NCBI RefSeq assembly: GCF_025961205.1
Contig: NZ_JAOQNH010000003.1
Span: 310,001 to 374,000, forward strand
Reading direction: 5' to 3'
Source of the DNA: Azospirillum fermentarium
Lineage (GTDB): Bacteria > Pseudomonadota > Alphaproteobacteria > Azospirillales > Azospirillaceae
Length of the DNA: 64,000 nucleotides
A model generated the notes under the pieces. That model saw only the letters and a program-made list of their open reading frames with translations, had not been told where the DNA came from and ran no database searches. The position numbers and the translations under genes were made by a program. Shown in pieces: positions 16,941-24,385 of the stretch. Numbering within the stretch: position 1 is the stretch's first letter; each line of letters begins with the position of its first letter.

Positions 16941-17528
16941 TCAGGGCTTGGAACTCAGGGGGGAATTCAGCGGCGCGGGGGCGGTGCCCATCCGCTCCAG
17001 ATGCAGGTCGTGGGCTTCCACCAGACCTTCGGATTCCGCGGTCATGGTCAGGTCGTCGCCGCTGAGCCGCCCCGTGACGATGCCGTGCAGTTCCGCCAGC
17101 AGCACCCCGGCCGACGTCACGCCGAACACCACGCCCGCGGCGTAGAACAGCCCCATGGGCAGGCCGGTGACCGGCGTCAGAACGGTCAGGTTGATGACCA
17201 TCTGCGCCCAGCTTCCCTTGATCATCAGCAGCGTGATGCCCAGCATGATGATGTGCCCGGCGGCCAGCGCCCCCCGCCGGCCCGTGGGCGGCAGGCGGCG
17301 GATCAGCGTGTCCACGCCCAGATGCGCGTGTTCGCGCAAGCCCACCGCGGCCCCCAGAAAGGTCATCCACACGAACAGCATCCGCGACAGCTCCTCCGAC
17401 ACGGTGATGCCGCTGTTGAAGCCGTACCGCAGAACCACGTTCCCGAAGACCAGGGCCGCCATCAGCCCCAGGCAACAGACCAGCGCCAGCTTGAGCAGGC
17501 GGAAATAGAGGTTTACAAGCGCACTCAT
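16941..17528 (-). CDS. TRAP transporter small permease (DctQ family)
   Basis: The ATG at 17528 follows GGGAGAGA, giving 195 residues; the longer frame upstream has no family similarity. Four hydrophobic helices are visible, starting VCCLGLMAALVFGNVVLRYG. The conserved SEELSRMLFVWMTFLGAAVGLREHAHLGVD motif of DctQ proteins is present in residues 40-75. A polar tail of about 45 residues follows the last helix. It is the first gene of the operon dctQ-dctM-dctP, which is read from a promoter with a TetR-type operator at 17716-17743. Confidence 0.93.
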   Translation of the reverse strand: MSALVNLYFRLLKLALVCCLGLMAALVFGNVVLRYGFNSGITVSEELSRMLFVWMTFLGAAVGLREHAHLGVDTLIRRLPPTGRRGALAAGHIIMLGITLLMIKGSWAQMVINLTVLTPVTGLPMGLFYAAGVVFGVTSAGVLLAELHGIVTGRLSGDDLTMTAESEGLVEAHDLHLERMGTAPAPLNSPLSSKP

Positions 17529-17715
17529 GTCGGTCTCTCCCGGTCCGGGAGCCGTGCCGTCCGTTGCCGGGCCCGGCCCCCGATTGTCGTTTTCCAGAAC
17601 GTCGGTTCCAGCCGGCCTTCTTGTGATGGGCCGGGTCGGCACGGATGGCGGCGAAGCCCCCCTTGACTGTGCGGGAACGTGCGGGGCGTGGTGCCGGGGT
17701 GCGGCCGCCGGGAAA

Positions 17716-17743
17716 TATGTACTAACTGGTCCGTCCATGTCAA
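17716..17743 (-). promoter_or_regulatory. Promoter of the TRAP operon with embedded TetR-type operator
   Basis: On the minus strand a perfect TTGACA (-35, 17738-17743) is separated by 16 bp from TACATA (-10, 17716-17721). Within the spacer lies the palindromic 14-mer ACTAACTGGTCCGT (17721-17734, plus-strand reading), of the form AC-N2-AC-N2-GT-N2-GT. A repressor bound there would block RNA polymerase. The surrounding 23 bases match 20 of 23 with the site at 20050. The rest of the 376-bp spacer 17529-17904 contains only this site and the one at 17834. Confidence 0.65.
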
Positions 17744-17833
17744 CGGCACGTTCTTGCGCGCAGTACCGTTATTGCGATGCAAACTTGCGGAAGGCCATGG
17801 TTGGACGCGATGTTCGTGATAGCGGTGGCCGTG

Positions 17834-17853
17834 ACGGACCGGTTCGTTTATAC
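17834..17853 (+). promoter_or_regulatory. TetR-type operator at the regulator's own promoter
   Basis: ACGGACCGGTTCGT (17834-17847) has the same palindromic form as the sites at 17721 and 20050. It is followed by TTTATAC, a plausible -10 element, at the same offset as in the other two sites. No good -35 is present, consistent with weak, autoregulated expression. It lies 57 bp before the ATG of the TetR gene. Confidence 0.5.
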
Positions 17854-17904
17854 CAGCCTCGCCCCGCTTGCAGGGCGGCCAGACTGACAGGACGAGCCGG
17901 CACC

Positions 17905-18582
17905 ATGACGGATGACACCCCCAGCCCCCCGCAAACCGCCGCCCGCAAAGCCCCGGCGTCCGCCCGCAAGAACGACCCCGAGGCCACCAAGCGCGACATC
18001 CTGGCCGTCGCCACCGAGGAATTCGCCACCCATGGGCTGAGCGGGGCGCGCGTGGACGCCATCGCCGAACGCACCCGCACCACCAAGCGGATGATCTACT
18101 ACTACTTCGGCAGCAAGGAAGGGCTGTACGCCGCCGTTCTGGAAAAGGCGTACGGCGACATCCGCCGCATCGAAGCGGACCTGCAGCTCACCGACCTCGA
18201 TCCTGAGGTGGCGATCCGCCGGCTGGTGGAATTCACCTTCGACTATGAAGAGGCGCACCCCAACTTCATCCGTCTCGTGTCCATCGAGAACATCCACTGC
18301 GCCGCCCACATCGCCGGTTCCGACACCATCCGCAACCTGAACGTCCCCATCATCGACACCATCGCCGCGATCCTGGAGCGCGGGCGCGCCCAGGGCGTGT
18401 TCAGGACCGCGGTGACCCCGGTGGACCTGCACATGCTCATCAGCGCGTTCTGCTTCTTCCGGGTGTCGAACGGCTACACCTTCGGCACCATCTTCCGCCA
18501 GGATCTGGCCCAGCCCGACATCCGCGAGCGTCACCGCCGCATGATCGGCGATGCCGTGGTGCGGTATCTGAAGGGCGATTGA
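17905..18582 (+). CDS. TetR-family transcriptional regulator
   Basis: The ATG at 17905 gives 225 residues. A polar N-terminal arm of about 25 residues precedes the helix-turn-helix: DILAVATEEFATHGLSGARVDAIAERTRTTKRMIYYYFGSKEGLYAAVLEKAY, with the YYYFGSKE signature at about residues 68-75. The C-terminal part (FDYEEAHPNFIRLVSIEN, MLISAFCFFRVSNGYTFGTIF) is the ligand-binding and dimer domain of the subgroup found with aromatic and shikimate pathway genes. It lies between the TRAP operon and the catabolic genes; three matching palindromes in the locus are its likely targets. The ligand is unknown; dehydroshikimate or a related acid is a guess. Its stop is seven bases from the convergent aroE stop. 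Confidence 0.9.
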   Translation: MTDDTPSPPQTAARKAPASARKNDPEATKRDILAVATEEFATHGLSGARVDAIAERTRTTKRMIYYYFGSKEGLYAAVLEKAYGDIRRIEADLQLTDLDPEVAIRRLVEFTFDYEEAHPNFIRLVSIENIHCAAHIAGSDTIRNLNVPIIDTIAAILERGRAQGVFRTAVTPVDLHMLISAFCFFRVSNGYTFGTIFRQDLAQPDIRERHRRMIGDAVVRYLKGD

Positions 18583-18589
18583 CGGGCGA

Positions 18590-19483
18590 TTAAGCGGCCC
18601 GCTGCGCCGTCAGTTCGGCGAAGTGGCGGCGCATCCGTTCCGCGTCCGGCTCGATCCCGGTGAACAGGCGGAAGGCGCCCACCGCCTGGAACACCGCCAT
18701 GCCGCCGCCGTCCAGCGTGCGGCAGCCGCGCGCCCGCGCCGCGCGCAACAGCGCGGTTTCCAGGGGAAAATACACGATGTCGGTCACCCACAGCCGCGGG
18801 TGCAGCATGTCTTCGGGCAGGGGCAGGCCGGGATAGCCGGCCATGCCGGTGGGGGTGGCGTGGATCAGCCCGTCGGCCTCGGCCATGGCCGTGCCCAGAT
18901 CGCTGCCGGCCACCGCGCGGCCCGCGCCGAACCGGGCCGACAGGGCGTCGGCCAGCGCCTCGGCCCGCCCCATGTCGCGGTCGAACAGCATCAGGTGCCG
19001 AGTGCCGAGCGTCAGGGCGGCGTGGGCCACCGCCGCCCCGGCGCCGCCGGCGCCAAGCTGCACCACCCGGTCCATGGCCACACCGGGCAGGCCGCGCTTC
19101 ATGCTCTCGGCAAAGCCCCACCAGTCGGTGTTGTGGCCGGTCATCCGCCCGTCCTTCAGCACCACGGTGTTGACCGCCCCCAGCGCCTGGGCGTCGTCGG
19201 CCAGTTCGTCGAGCAGCGGGATCACCGCCTGCTTGCACGGGTGGGTGATGTTCAGCCCGTTGAAGCCCATGCGCCTGGCCGCGGCCAGCAACTCGGGCAG
19301 GGCGTCGGCGGACAGCCCCATCTCCGTGAGGTCGATCAGCTTGTAGACGGAGCGCAGGCCCTGTTCCGCCCCCTCCCGCTCGTGCATGGCGGGGGTGAGC
19401 GATGCCTGGATGCCCGACCCGATCAGGCCGGTCAGGACGGCGGGGCGGACGATGGCGGTGGTAGCGGTGGTGGGGATGCTCAT
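18590..19483 (-). CDS. aroE: Quinate/shikimate dehydrogenase (AroE/QSDH family)
   Basis: This 297-residue protein oxidises quinate or shikimate to the 3-dehydro acid, or runs the reverse reaction. Substrate-site marks are GSGIQASLTPAMHE (the S-x-SP-x-x-H-type motif), FNGLNITHPCK with the catalytic lysine, and GAVNTVV. The nucleotide-binding loop is GAGGAGAAVAHA followed by LMLFDRD. An aspartate at that strand end, instead of the NRT-type motif of biosynthetic NADP enzymes, fits NAD preference. The C-terminal LDGGGMAVFQAVGAFRLFTG also resembles corynebacterial quinate/shikimate dehydrogenase. With aroQ and quiC beside it, a catabolic role is likely. It overlaps the aroQ stop by one base. Confidence 0.88.
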   Translation of the reverse strand: MSIPTTATTAIVRPAVLTGLIGSGIQASLTPAMHEREGAEQGLRSVYKLIDLTEMGLSADALPELLAAARRMGFNGLNITHPCKQAVIPLLDELADDAQALGAVNTVVLKDGRMTGHNTDWWGFAESMKRGLPGVAMDRVVQLGAGGAGAAVAHAALTLGTRHLMLFDRDMGRAEALADALSARFGAGRAVAGSDLGTAMAEADGLIHATPTGMAGYPGLPLPEDMLHPRLWVTDIVYFPLETALLRAARARGCRTLDGGGMAVFQAVGAFRLFTGIEPDAERMRRHFAELTAQRAA

Positions 19484-19941
19484 CACGCCGCTCCTTCCGT
19501 GGCCGGGGCCAGGCGGCGGGCCAGATGCTCCAGCGCCAGCGTGTAGCCGTGGGTGCCGCAGCCGCAGATCACCCCCGCCGCCACCCGCGAGACATAGGAG
19601 AAATGCCGGAATTCCTCCCGCTTGTGGATGTTGGAGATGTGCACCTCCATGATCGGGAAGGCGCAGGCCGACAGCGCGTCCATCAGCGACACCGAGGTGT
19701 GGGTCAGGCCGGCGGGGTTGATGACGATGCCGGCGGCGGCCTCCCGCGCTTCGTGAATCCAGTCGATGAGCTGGTGCTCGGCGTTGGACTGGTGGAACAC
19801 GATGGCAAGGCCCAGCGCGTCGGCGGTGCGGCGGCAGGCGGCCTCCACATCGGCCAGCGTCTCGTGGCCGTAGATGTGGGGTTCGCGCTTGCCCAGCAGA
19901 TTGAGATTGGGTCCGTTCAGGACATAGATCGTTTGTGGCAT
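19483..19941 (-). CDS. aroQ: 3-dehydroquinate dehydratase, type II
   Basis: This 152-residue protein has the full type II dehydroquinase pattern: YVLNGPNLNLLGKREPHIYG with the active-site Arg and Tyr loop (residues 5-24), FHQSNAEHQLIDWIHEA, INPAGLTHTSVSLMDAL and VEVHISN-like PIMEVHISNIHKREEFR with the catalytic His. It interconverts 3-dehydroquinate and 3-dehydroshikimate. Type II enzymes serve biosynthesis or quinate catabolism; the neighbouring dehydroshikimate dehydratase points to catabolism. It is first in a leftward two-gene operon from the promoter at 20045-20072. Confidence 0.95.
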   Translation of the reverse strand: MPQTIYVLNGPNLNLLGKREPHIYGHETLADVEAACRRTADALGLAIVFHQSNAEHQLIDWIHEAREAAAGIVINPAGLTHTSVSLMDALSACAFPIMEVHISNIHKREEFRHFSYVSRVAAGVICGCGTHGYTLALEHLARRLAPATEGAA

Positions 19942-20044
19942 GTCCACGACTCCAGGGGCATGACGGCAGCCCGACCCGGCGCGGAACGCGCGCGTTCCGC
20001 CGGATATCCTCCCCAGGCTGCGGTGGTGTTTGTTGTTGCCGCAA

Positions 20045-20072
20045 AATGAACTAACTGGTACGTTCAGGTCAA
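20045..20072 (-). promoter_or_regulatory. aroQ promoter with embedded TetR-type operator, shared with quiC spacer
   Basis: On the minus strand TTGACC (-35, 20067-20072) and TTCATT (-10, 20045-20050) are 16 bp apart. They enclose ACTAACTGGTACGT (20050-20063, plus-strand reading), the same palindrome as at 17721. Because the 205-bp spacer is divergent, the bound regulator could also control quiC. No convincing plus-strand promoter was found by eye. Confidence 0.6.
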
Positions 20073-20146
20073 GACGTTCCGAAACCGGACCTGAAAATTT
20101 CCCGGAAGCCGCCCAAGACGGAACGGATGACCAGGAGGAAGCCCAG

Positions 20147-22069
20147 ATGACCGAGCCGGTGCGCCATTCCGCCCCTCTGCCCGCCCGTGCCCCCTTCGCC
20201 AAATCCATCGCCACGGTGTCGCTCAGCGGCACGCTGCCGGAAAAGCTGGACGCGGCGGCGGCGGCGGGGTTCGACGGGGTGGAGATCTTTGAAAACGACC
20301 TGCTGACCTTCGACGGGTCGCCCGCCGACGTGCGCCGCATCGCCGAGGGGCTGGGGCTGTCCATCACCCTGTTTCAGCCGTTCCGCGATTTCGAAGCCAT
20401 GCCGGAGCCGGTGCGCACCCGCAATCTGGACCGGGCCGAACGCAAGTTCGACATCATGGAGGCGCTGGGCACCGATCTCATCCTGGTGTGCAGCAACGTG
20501 CAGCCCCACGCCATCGGCGATCCCGCCCGTGCCGCCGCCGATCTGGCGGAGATGGCCGGGCGCGCCGCCGCCCGCGGCCTGCGCGTGGGGTACGAGGCGC
20601 TGGCCTGGGGCCGTCACGTCAACCGCTGGCGCCAGGCGTGGGACATCGTGCAGCGGGCGGACCATCCGGCGCTGGGGCTGATCGTGGACAGCTTCCACAC
20701 CCTGTCGCTGGACGACGACCCGTCGGGCATCGCCCATGTGCCGGCGGACAGGCTGTTCTTCGTGCAATTGGCCGACGCGCCCAGGCTGTCCATGGACGTG
20801 CTGTCGTGGAGCCGCCATTTCCGCAATTTCCCCGGCCAGGGGCAGTTGGACGTGACCGGGTTCGTGCGGGCGGTGATCGCGTCGGGCTACCGCGGGCCGC
20901 TGTCGCTGGAGATCTTCAACGACGACTTCCGCGCCGCGCCGGCCCGTGCCACCGCCGCCGACGGGCTGCGCGCGCTGGTGCTGGCGGAAACGGAAGCCGC
21001 GGCCCCGCTGCCCCCGCCGCCGGCCTACGACGGTTTCGAATTCCTGGAATTCGCCGTCGATGACCGGGCGCGGCGGGCGCTGGCCGGGCATCTGGAAACC
21101 CTGGGCTTCCGCTGGGCGGGCATCCACAAATCCAAGGACGTGCACCTCTACCGCCAGGGGCGCACCCATCTGGTGCTGAACAGCGAACCCGACAGTGCGG
21201 CGGCGGAGCATTTCCAGATGCACGGCCCGTCGGTCTGCGCCATGGCCATCCGGGTGGACGACGCCGGCCCGGTGCTGGCGCGGGCCGAGGCGCTGCACTG
21301 TTCCACCTACCGCGAACGGACGGGGGAGGGGGAACGCGACATCCCGGCGGTGCGGGCACCCGACGGCACCCTGGTCTATCTGGTGGAAACCGGCGCCCCG
21401 TCGATCTGGGCCGACGATTTCCTGCTCGACGTGTCCGCCGGTGAAGGGGGCGGGGCGGATGACGGCGGCGGGCTGACCGGCATCGACCATGTGGCGCTGG
21501 CGCTGCCGCCGGGGCGGATGGACAGCTTCGTCCTGTTCTACCGCGCCGTGTTCGGATTCGCGCCGGAACAGCTCTGGGAACTGCCCGATCCCTATGGGCT
21601 GATTCGCAGCCGCGCCATGGTCAGCCCCGACCGCAGCGTCCGTTTGCCGCTGAATTACTCCGAAAGCCGCAAGACGGCCACCGGGCGGTTCCTGTCGGCG
21701 GTGGCCGGGGCGGGCGTCCACCATGTGGCCTTTGCCACCGACACCATCGAGGGAACCATCGGCTCCGCGCTCAAAGCGGGTGCGCCGATGCTGCCGGTGC
21801 CGGAAAACTATTACGACGATCTCGCCGCCCGTCTGGCGCTGGACGATGGGATTCTCGACATCCTGCACCGTCACGGGCTGATGTACGACCAGGACGGGCA
21901 CGGCGACTTCACCCACGCCTACACCGACAGTTTCGAGGACCGGTTCTTCTTCGAGATCGTCCAGCGCCGCGGCTACCAGCAATTCGGGGCGGTCAACGCG
22001 TCCGTGCGCATGGCGATGCAGGCGCAGTTGCGCAGCGACACCCAATTGCGGACAATCGTAGGTGGGTGA
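20147..22069 (+). CDS. quiC: 3-dehydroshikimate dehydratase fused to HPPD-like domain (QuiC1 type)
   Basis: The ATG at 20147, eight bases after AGGAGG, gives 640 residues. The N-terminal part (about 15-285) is a TIM-barrel dehydroshikimate dehydratase. Its metal ligands are visible as E150 (YEALAW), D181 (VDSFH), Q207 (VQLADAP) and E255 (LEIFND), with the same spacing (31, 26, 48) that I recall for Pseudomonas QuiC1. The C-terminal part (about 300-630) is a two-fold hydroxyphenylpyruvate-dioxygenase-like domain that keeps a His-His-Glu triad (H448, H526, E603). The enzyme turns dehydroshikimate into protocatechuate, feeding the beta-ketoadipate pathway. The function of the second domain in this family is unclear. 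The AEC gene follows 51 bp later. Confidence 0.93.
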   Translation: MTEPVRHSAPLPARAPFAKSIATVSLSGTLPEKLDAAAAAGFDGVEIFENDLLTFDGSPADVRRIAEGLGLSITLFQPFRDFEAMPEPVRTRNLDRAERKFDIMEALGTDLILVCSNVQPHAIGDPARAAADLAEMAGRAAARGLRVGYEALAWGRHVNRWRQAWDIVQRADHPALGLIVDSFHTLSLDDDPSGIAHVPADRLFFVQLADAPRLSMDVLSWSRHFRNFPGQGQLDVTGFVRAVIASGYRGPLSLEIFNDDFRAAPARATAADGLRALVLAETEAAAPLPPPPAYDGFEFLEFAVDDRARRALAGHLETLGFRWAGIHKSKDVHLYRQGRTHLVLNSEPDSAAAEHFQMHGPSVCAMAIRVDDAGPVLARAEALHCSTYRERTGEGERDIPAVRAPDGTLVYLVETGAPSIWADDFLLDVSAGEGGGADDGGGLTGIDHVALALPPGRMDSFVLFYRAVFGFAPEQLWELPDPYGLIRSRAMVSPDRSVRLPLNYSESRKTATGRFLSAVAGAGVHHVAFATDTIEGTIGSALKAGAPMLPVPENYYDDLAARLALDDGILDILHRHGLMYDQDGHGDFTHAYTDSFEDRFFFEIVQRRGYQQFGAVNASVRMAMQAQLRSDTQLRTIVGG

Positions 22070-22120
22070 GGGGCCAGCCCCCAACATCACCCGCCGTTCC
22101 CCCCCGCAAGACGGTTCTTC

Positions 22121-23074
22121 ATGCTGACGATCCTGTCGATCACCGGCCCGATCTTTCTGCTGATCGCGCTGGGGTTCAACGCCGTGCGCTTCGGCGCCAT
22201 GGACAAGGGCGAGATGCGCGCGCTGGGCAAGCTGGTCATCGGCTTCGCCCTGCCGGCCCTGCTGTTCCGCTCCCTGTCGCAACGCTCGCTGGCCGAAATC
22301 GCCAACCCCTCCTATATGCTGGCCTATGCCGCCGGGTCGCTGGCGGTGATGGCCGCCGCCACCCTGTTCGCCCGTCTGGTGCAGAAGAAACCGCTGCAGG
22401 TCAGCGCGCTCTATGCCGTGGGCATGTGCTGTTCCAACAGCGGCTTCGTCGGCTATCCCATCCTGCTCCAGACCCTGGGGCACGACGCGGCGGTGGCGCT
22501 GGCGCTCAACATGACGGTGGAGAACGTCGTTCTGCTGCCGGTCCTGCTGGTGCTGCTGGAGGGCGGGGCCAAGGGGGGTGAGTCCCTGGCATCGGTGCTG
22601 GCCAAGACCGCGCGGCGGCTGGCCACCAACCCGATGATTCTGGCGATCGCCGCGGGTCTGGGCTTTTCCCTGACCGGGCTGCGGCTGCCCGATCCGGTGT
22701 TCCGCGCCGTCGATATGCTGGCGATGGCGTCGGGGGCGGTGGCGCTGTTCGCCATCGGCGGCACGCTGGTGGGGCTGAAGGTGCGGGGCATGGTCGGCGA
22801 CGTGGCCCAGATCGCCGCCGGCAAGCTGATCCTGCACCCGCTGGCGGTGGGGGTGGCGATGGCGCTGCTGCCACCCATGGAGCCGGCGTTCCAGGCGGGC
22901 CTGATCCTCAGCGCGTCGGTGCCGATGATGAGCATCTACCCCCTGTTCGGCCAGCGCTGCGGGCAGGAGGCGCTGTGCGCCGCCGCCCTGGTCACCGCCA
23001 CCATCGCGTCGTTCGTCACCATCAGCCTGATCCTGTGGGGGCTGGGTGCGCGGGGGCTGCTGCCGCTGCCGTGA
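22121..23074 (+). CDS. AEC-family (auxin efflux carrier) transporter
   Basis: This 317-residue membrane protein has about ten helices and the AEC pattern: GPIFLLIALGFNAVRFG at the start, LVIGFALPALLFRSLSQ, CCSNSGFVGYPILL in the middle, and a closing SVPMMSIYPLFGQRCG region before the last helix. Members carry malonate, other acids or auxin-like compounds. It lies 51 bp downstream of quiC on the same strand, so it may move a pathway acid in or out. Its substrate cannot be read from sequence. Confidence 0.9.
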   Translation: MLTILSITGPIFLLIALGFNAVRFGAMDKGEMRALGKLVIGFALPALLFRSLSQRSLAEIANPSYMLAYAAGSLAVMAAATLFARLVQKKPLQVSALYAVGMCCSNSGFVGYPILLQTLGHDAAVALALNMTVENVVLLPVLLVLLEGGAKGGESLASVLAKTARRLATNPMILAIAAGLGFSLTGLRLPDPVFRAVDMLAMASGAVALFAIGGTLVGLKVRGMVGDVAQIAAGKLILHPLAVGVAMALLPPMEPAFQAGLILSASVPMMSIYPLFGQRCGQEALCAAALVTATIASFVTISLILWGLGARGLLPLP

Positions 23075-23089
23075 CGGCGGCTTTCCGCG

Positions 23090-24343
23090 TCAGGCATCCG
23101 TTCCGGCACCGTACCGCGGGCACATCACCTTGTCGGCATAGGGAGGTGGAGCCGCAGGGGGGCGGGCGGGGGCCAGCAGCCGCTGCACCGCGCGCCGCAC
23201 CGCGTCGGTCCGGCGTTCGGTGACGTGGGCGAAGGCGAAGGCCGACCCGATGCACAGAGCCATGGCCGCGAGGATAAGCACCCAGCTTTCCGCCCCCCGC
23301 GGCACCATCTGCCAACCCACGCCCAGCCAATGCATGGCCGCGGCGGCGAACAGGGTCAGGATCGGCGTGTGGATGCAGTAGAGGGAAAAGGAGACCCCGG
23401 CAAAGCGGGTGTTGAGCCGCCCCAGCGGCGGCGGCGGCAGGCCGGGCGCCGTCTTCAGGCACAGAAGCAGGTTGGCGAACAGCGCCATCACCACCAGATC
23501 GTAGCCCAGTGTGAACAGGGCGCTGCCCTCGAACACCTCCCGCCGGATGGCAAGGCGCGTCGCCACCAGAAAGGCCAGGAACACCACGCCCGCCGTCCAG
23601 GGGCGCAGGGGCACGGGCGGGCGGCGGGCCACCGCCACATACACCCCCGCCAGCCAGATGATGAAGTACGGGCCGATCCACGCCCCGGTGAACTGGAACG
23701 CCGTCAGCACCGCCAGCAGCCCGGCCATCAGGAGCAGCAGCGCGCGGTTCCGCCGCCCCGACCGTCCGGGCAGCACCCCCATCACCAGCATGGGGAAGGC
23801 CACGTAATACCAGAATTCATTGGACAGCGACCACAGCGCGGCGTTGCGCCCATATTCCCAGCAGGCCACCGTCTGCAAGAACAGCGCGTTGCAGGCAAAG
23901 GCCCCCGGCGCCATGCGGCCCAGCAGATCCTGGGTCTGGAAGATCCCGTAGCTCTGGGCGTCGAACAGCCACAGGGCGGCGGCGTTGGCCGCGATGACCA
24001 GCACCAGCGCCGGCAGCAGCACCACCCACAGCCGGACCAGCCGTTTCATCAGATAGAGGGGAAGGTTCACGGTGCCGGTGCGCTGCCATTCCCGCATCAG
24101 GCTTCCGCCCACCAGAAAGCCGCTGAGCACGAAGAACACCATCACCGCCTGATGCGCGAAGCCGGTCAGGAAGGTGAAACCGTAGTGGACCACCGTGCGC
24201 TGAGGCAGGTCGATGTCGTTGATGTTGGTCAGCAGCCGGTTGCCGGTATGGGTGATGACCACGCACAGGGCCGCCACCCAGCGGAAGGCATCGAGCCACA
24301 GGGAAAAGGATTCGTCCATCGCGGACGGCGCGGTTTCCCTCAC
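23090..24343 (-). CDS. Acyltransferase family 3 (OafA/ExoZ-like), exopolysaccharide modification
   Basis: This 417-residue integral membrane protein has about ten helices. Family marks are LDAFRWVAALCVVITHTG with the conserved catalytic-region His, the QAVMVFFVLSGFLVGGSLMREW motif, and ALWSLSNEFWYYVAFPMLV. Such proteins place acetyl or similar groups on cell-surface sugars from the membrane. The GTG at 24343 has GGAGGG seven bases upstream; ATG at 24319 is an alternative. It is the last gene of the leftward exopolysaccharide operon, 42 bp after the initiating transferase. Confidence 0.9.
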   Translation of the reverse strand: MRETAPSAMDESFSLWLDAFRWVAALCVVITHTGNRLLTNINDIDLPQRTVVHYGFTFLTGFAHQAVMVFFVLSGFLVGGSLMREWQRTGTVNLPLYLMKRLVRLWVVLLPALVLVIAANAAALWLFDAQSYGIFQTQDLLGRMAPGAFACNALFLQTVACWEYGRNAALWSLSNEFWYYVAFPMLVMGVLPGRSGRRNRALLLLMAGLLAVLTAFQFTGAWIGPYFIIWLAGVYVAVARRPPVPLRPWTAGVVFLAFLVATRLAIRREVFEGSALFTLGYDLVVMALFANLLLCLKTAPGLPPPPLGRLNTRFAGVSFSLYCIHTPILTLFAAAAMHWLGVGWQMVPRGAESWVLILAAMALCIGSAFAFAHVTERRTDAVRRAVQRLLAPARPPAAPPPYADKVMCPRYGAGTDA

Positions 24344-24385
24344 GGCCAGTCCCTCCTTTTTATGGTTTCGTTTTCATGGTCGCGG

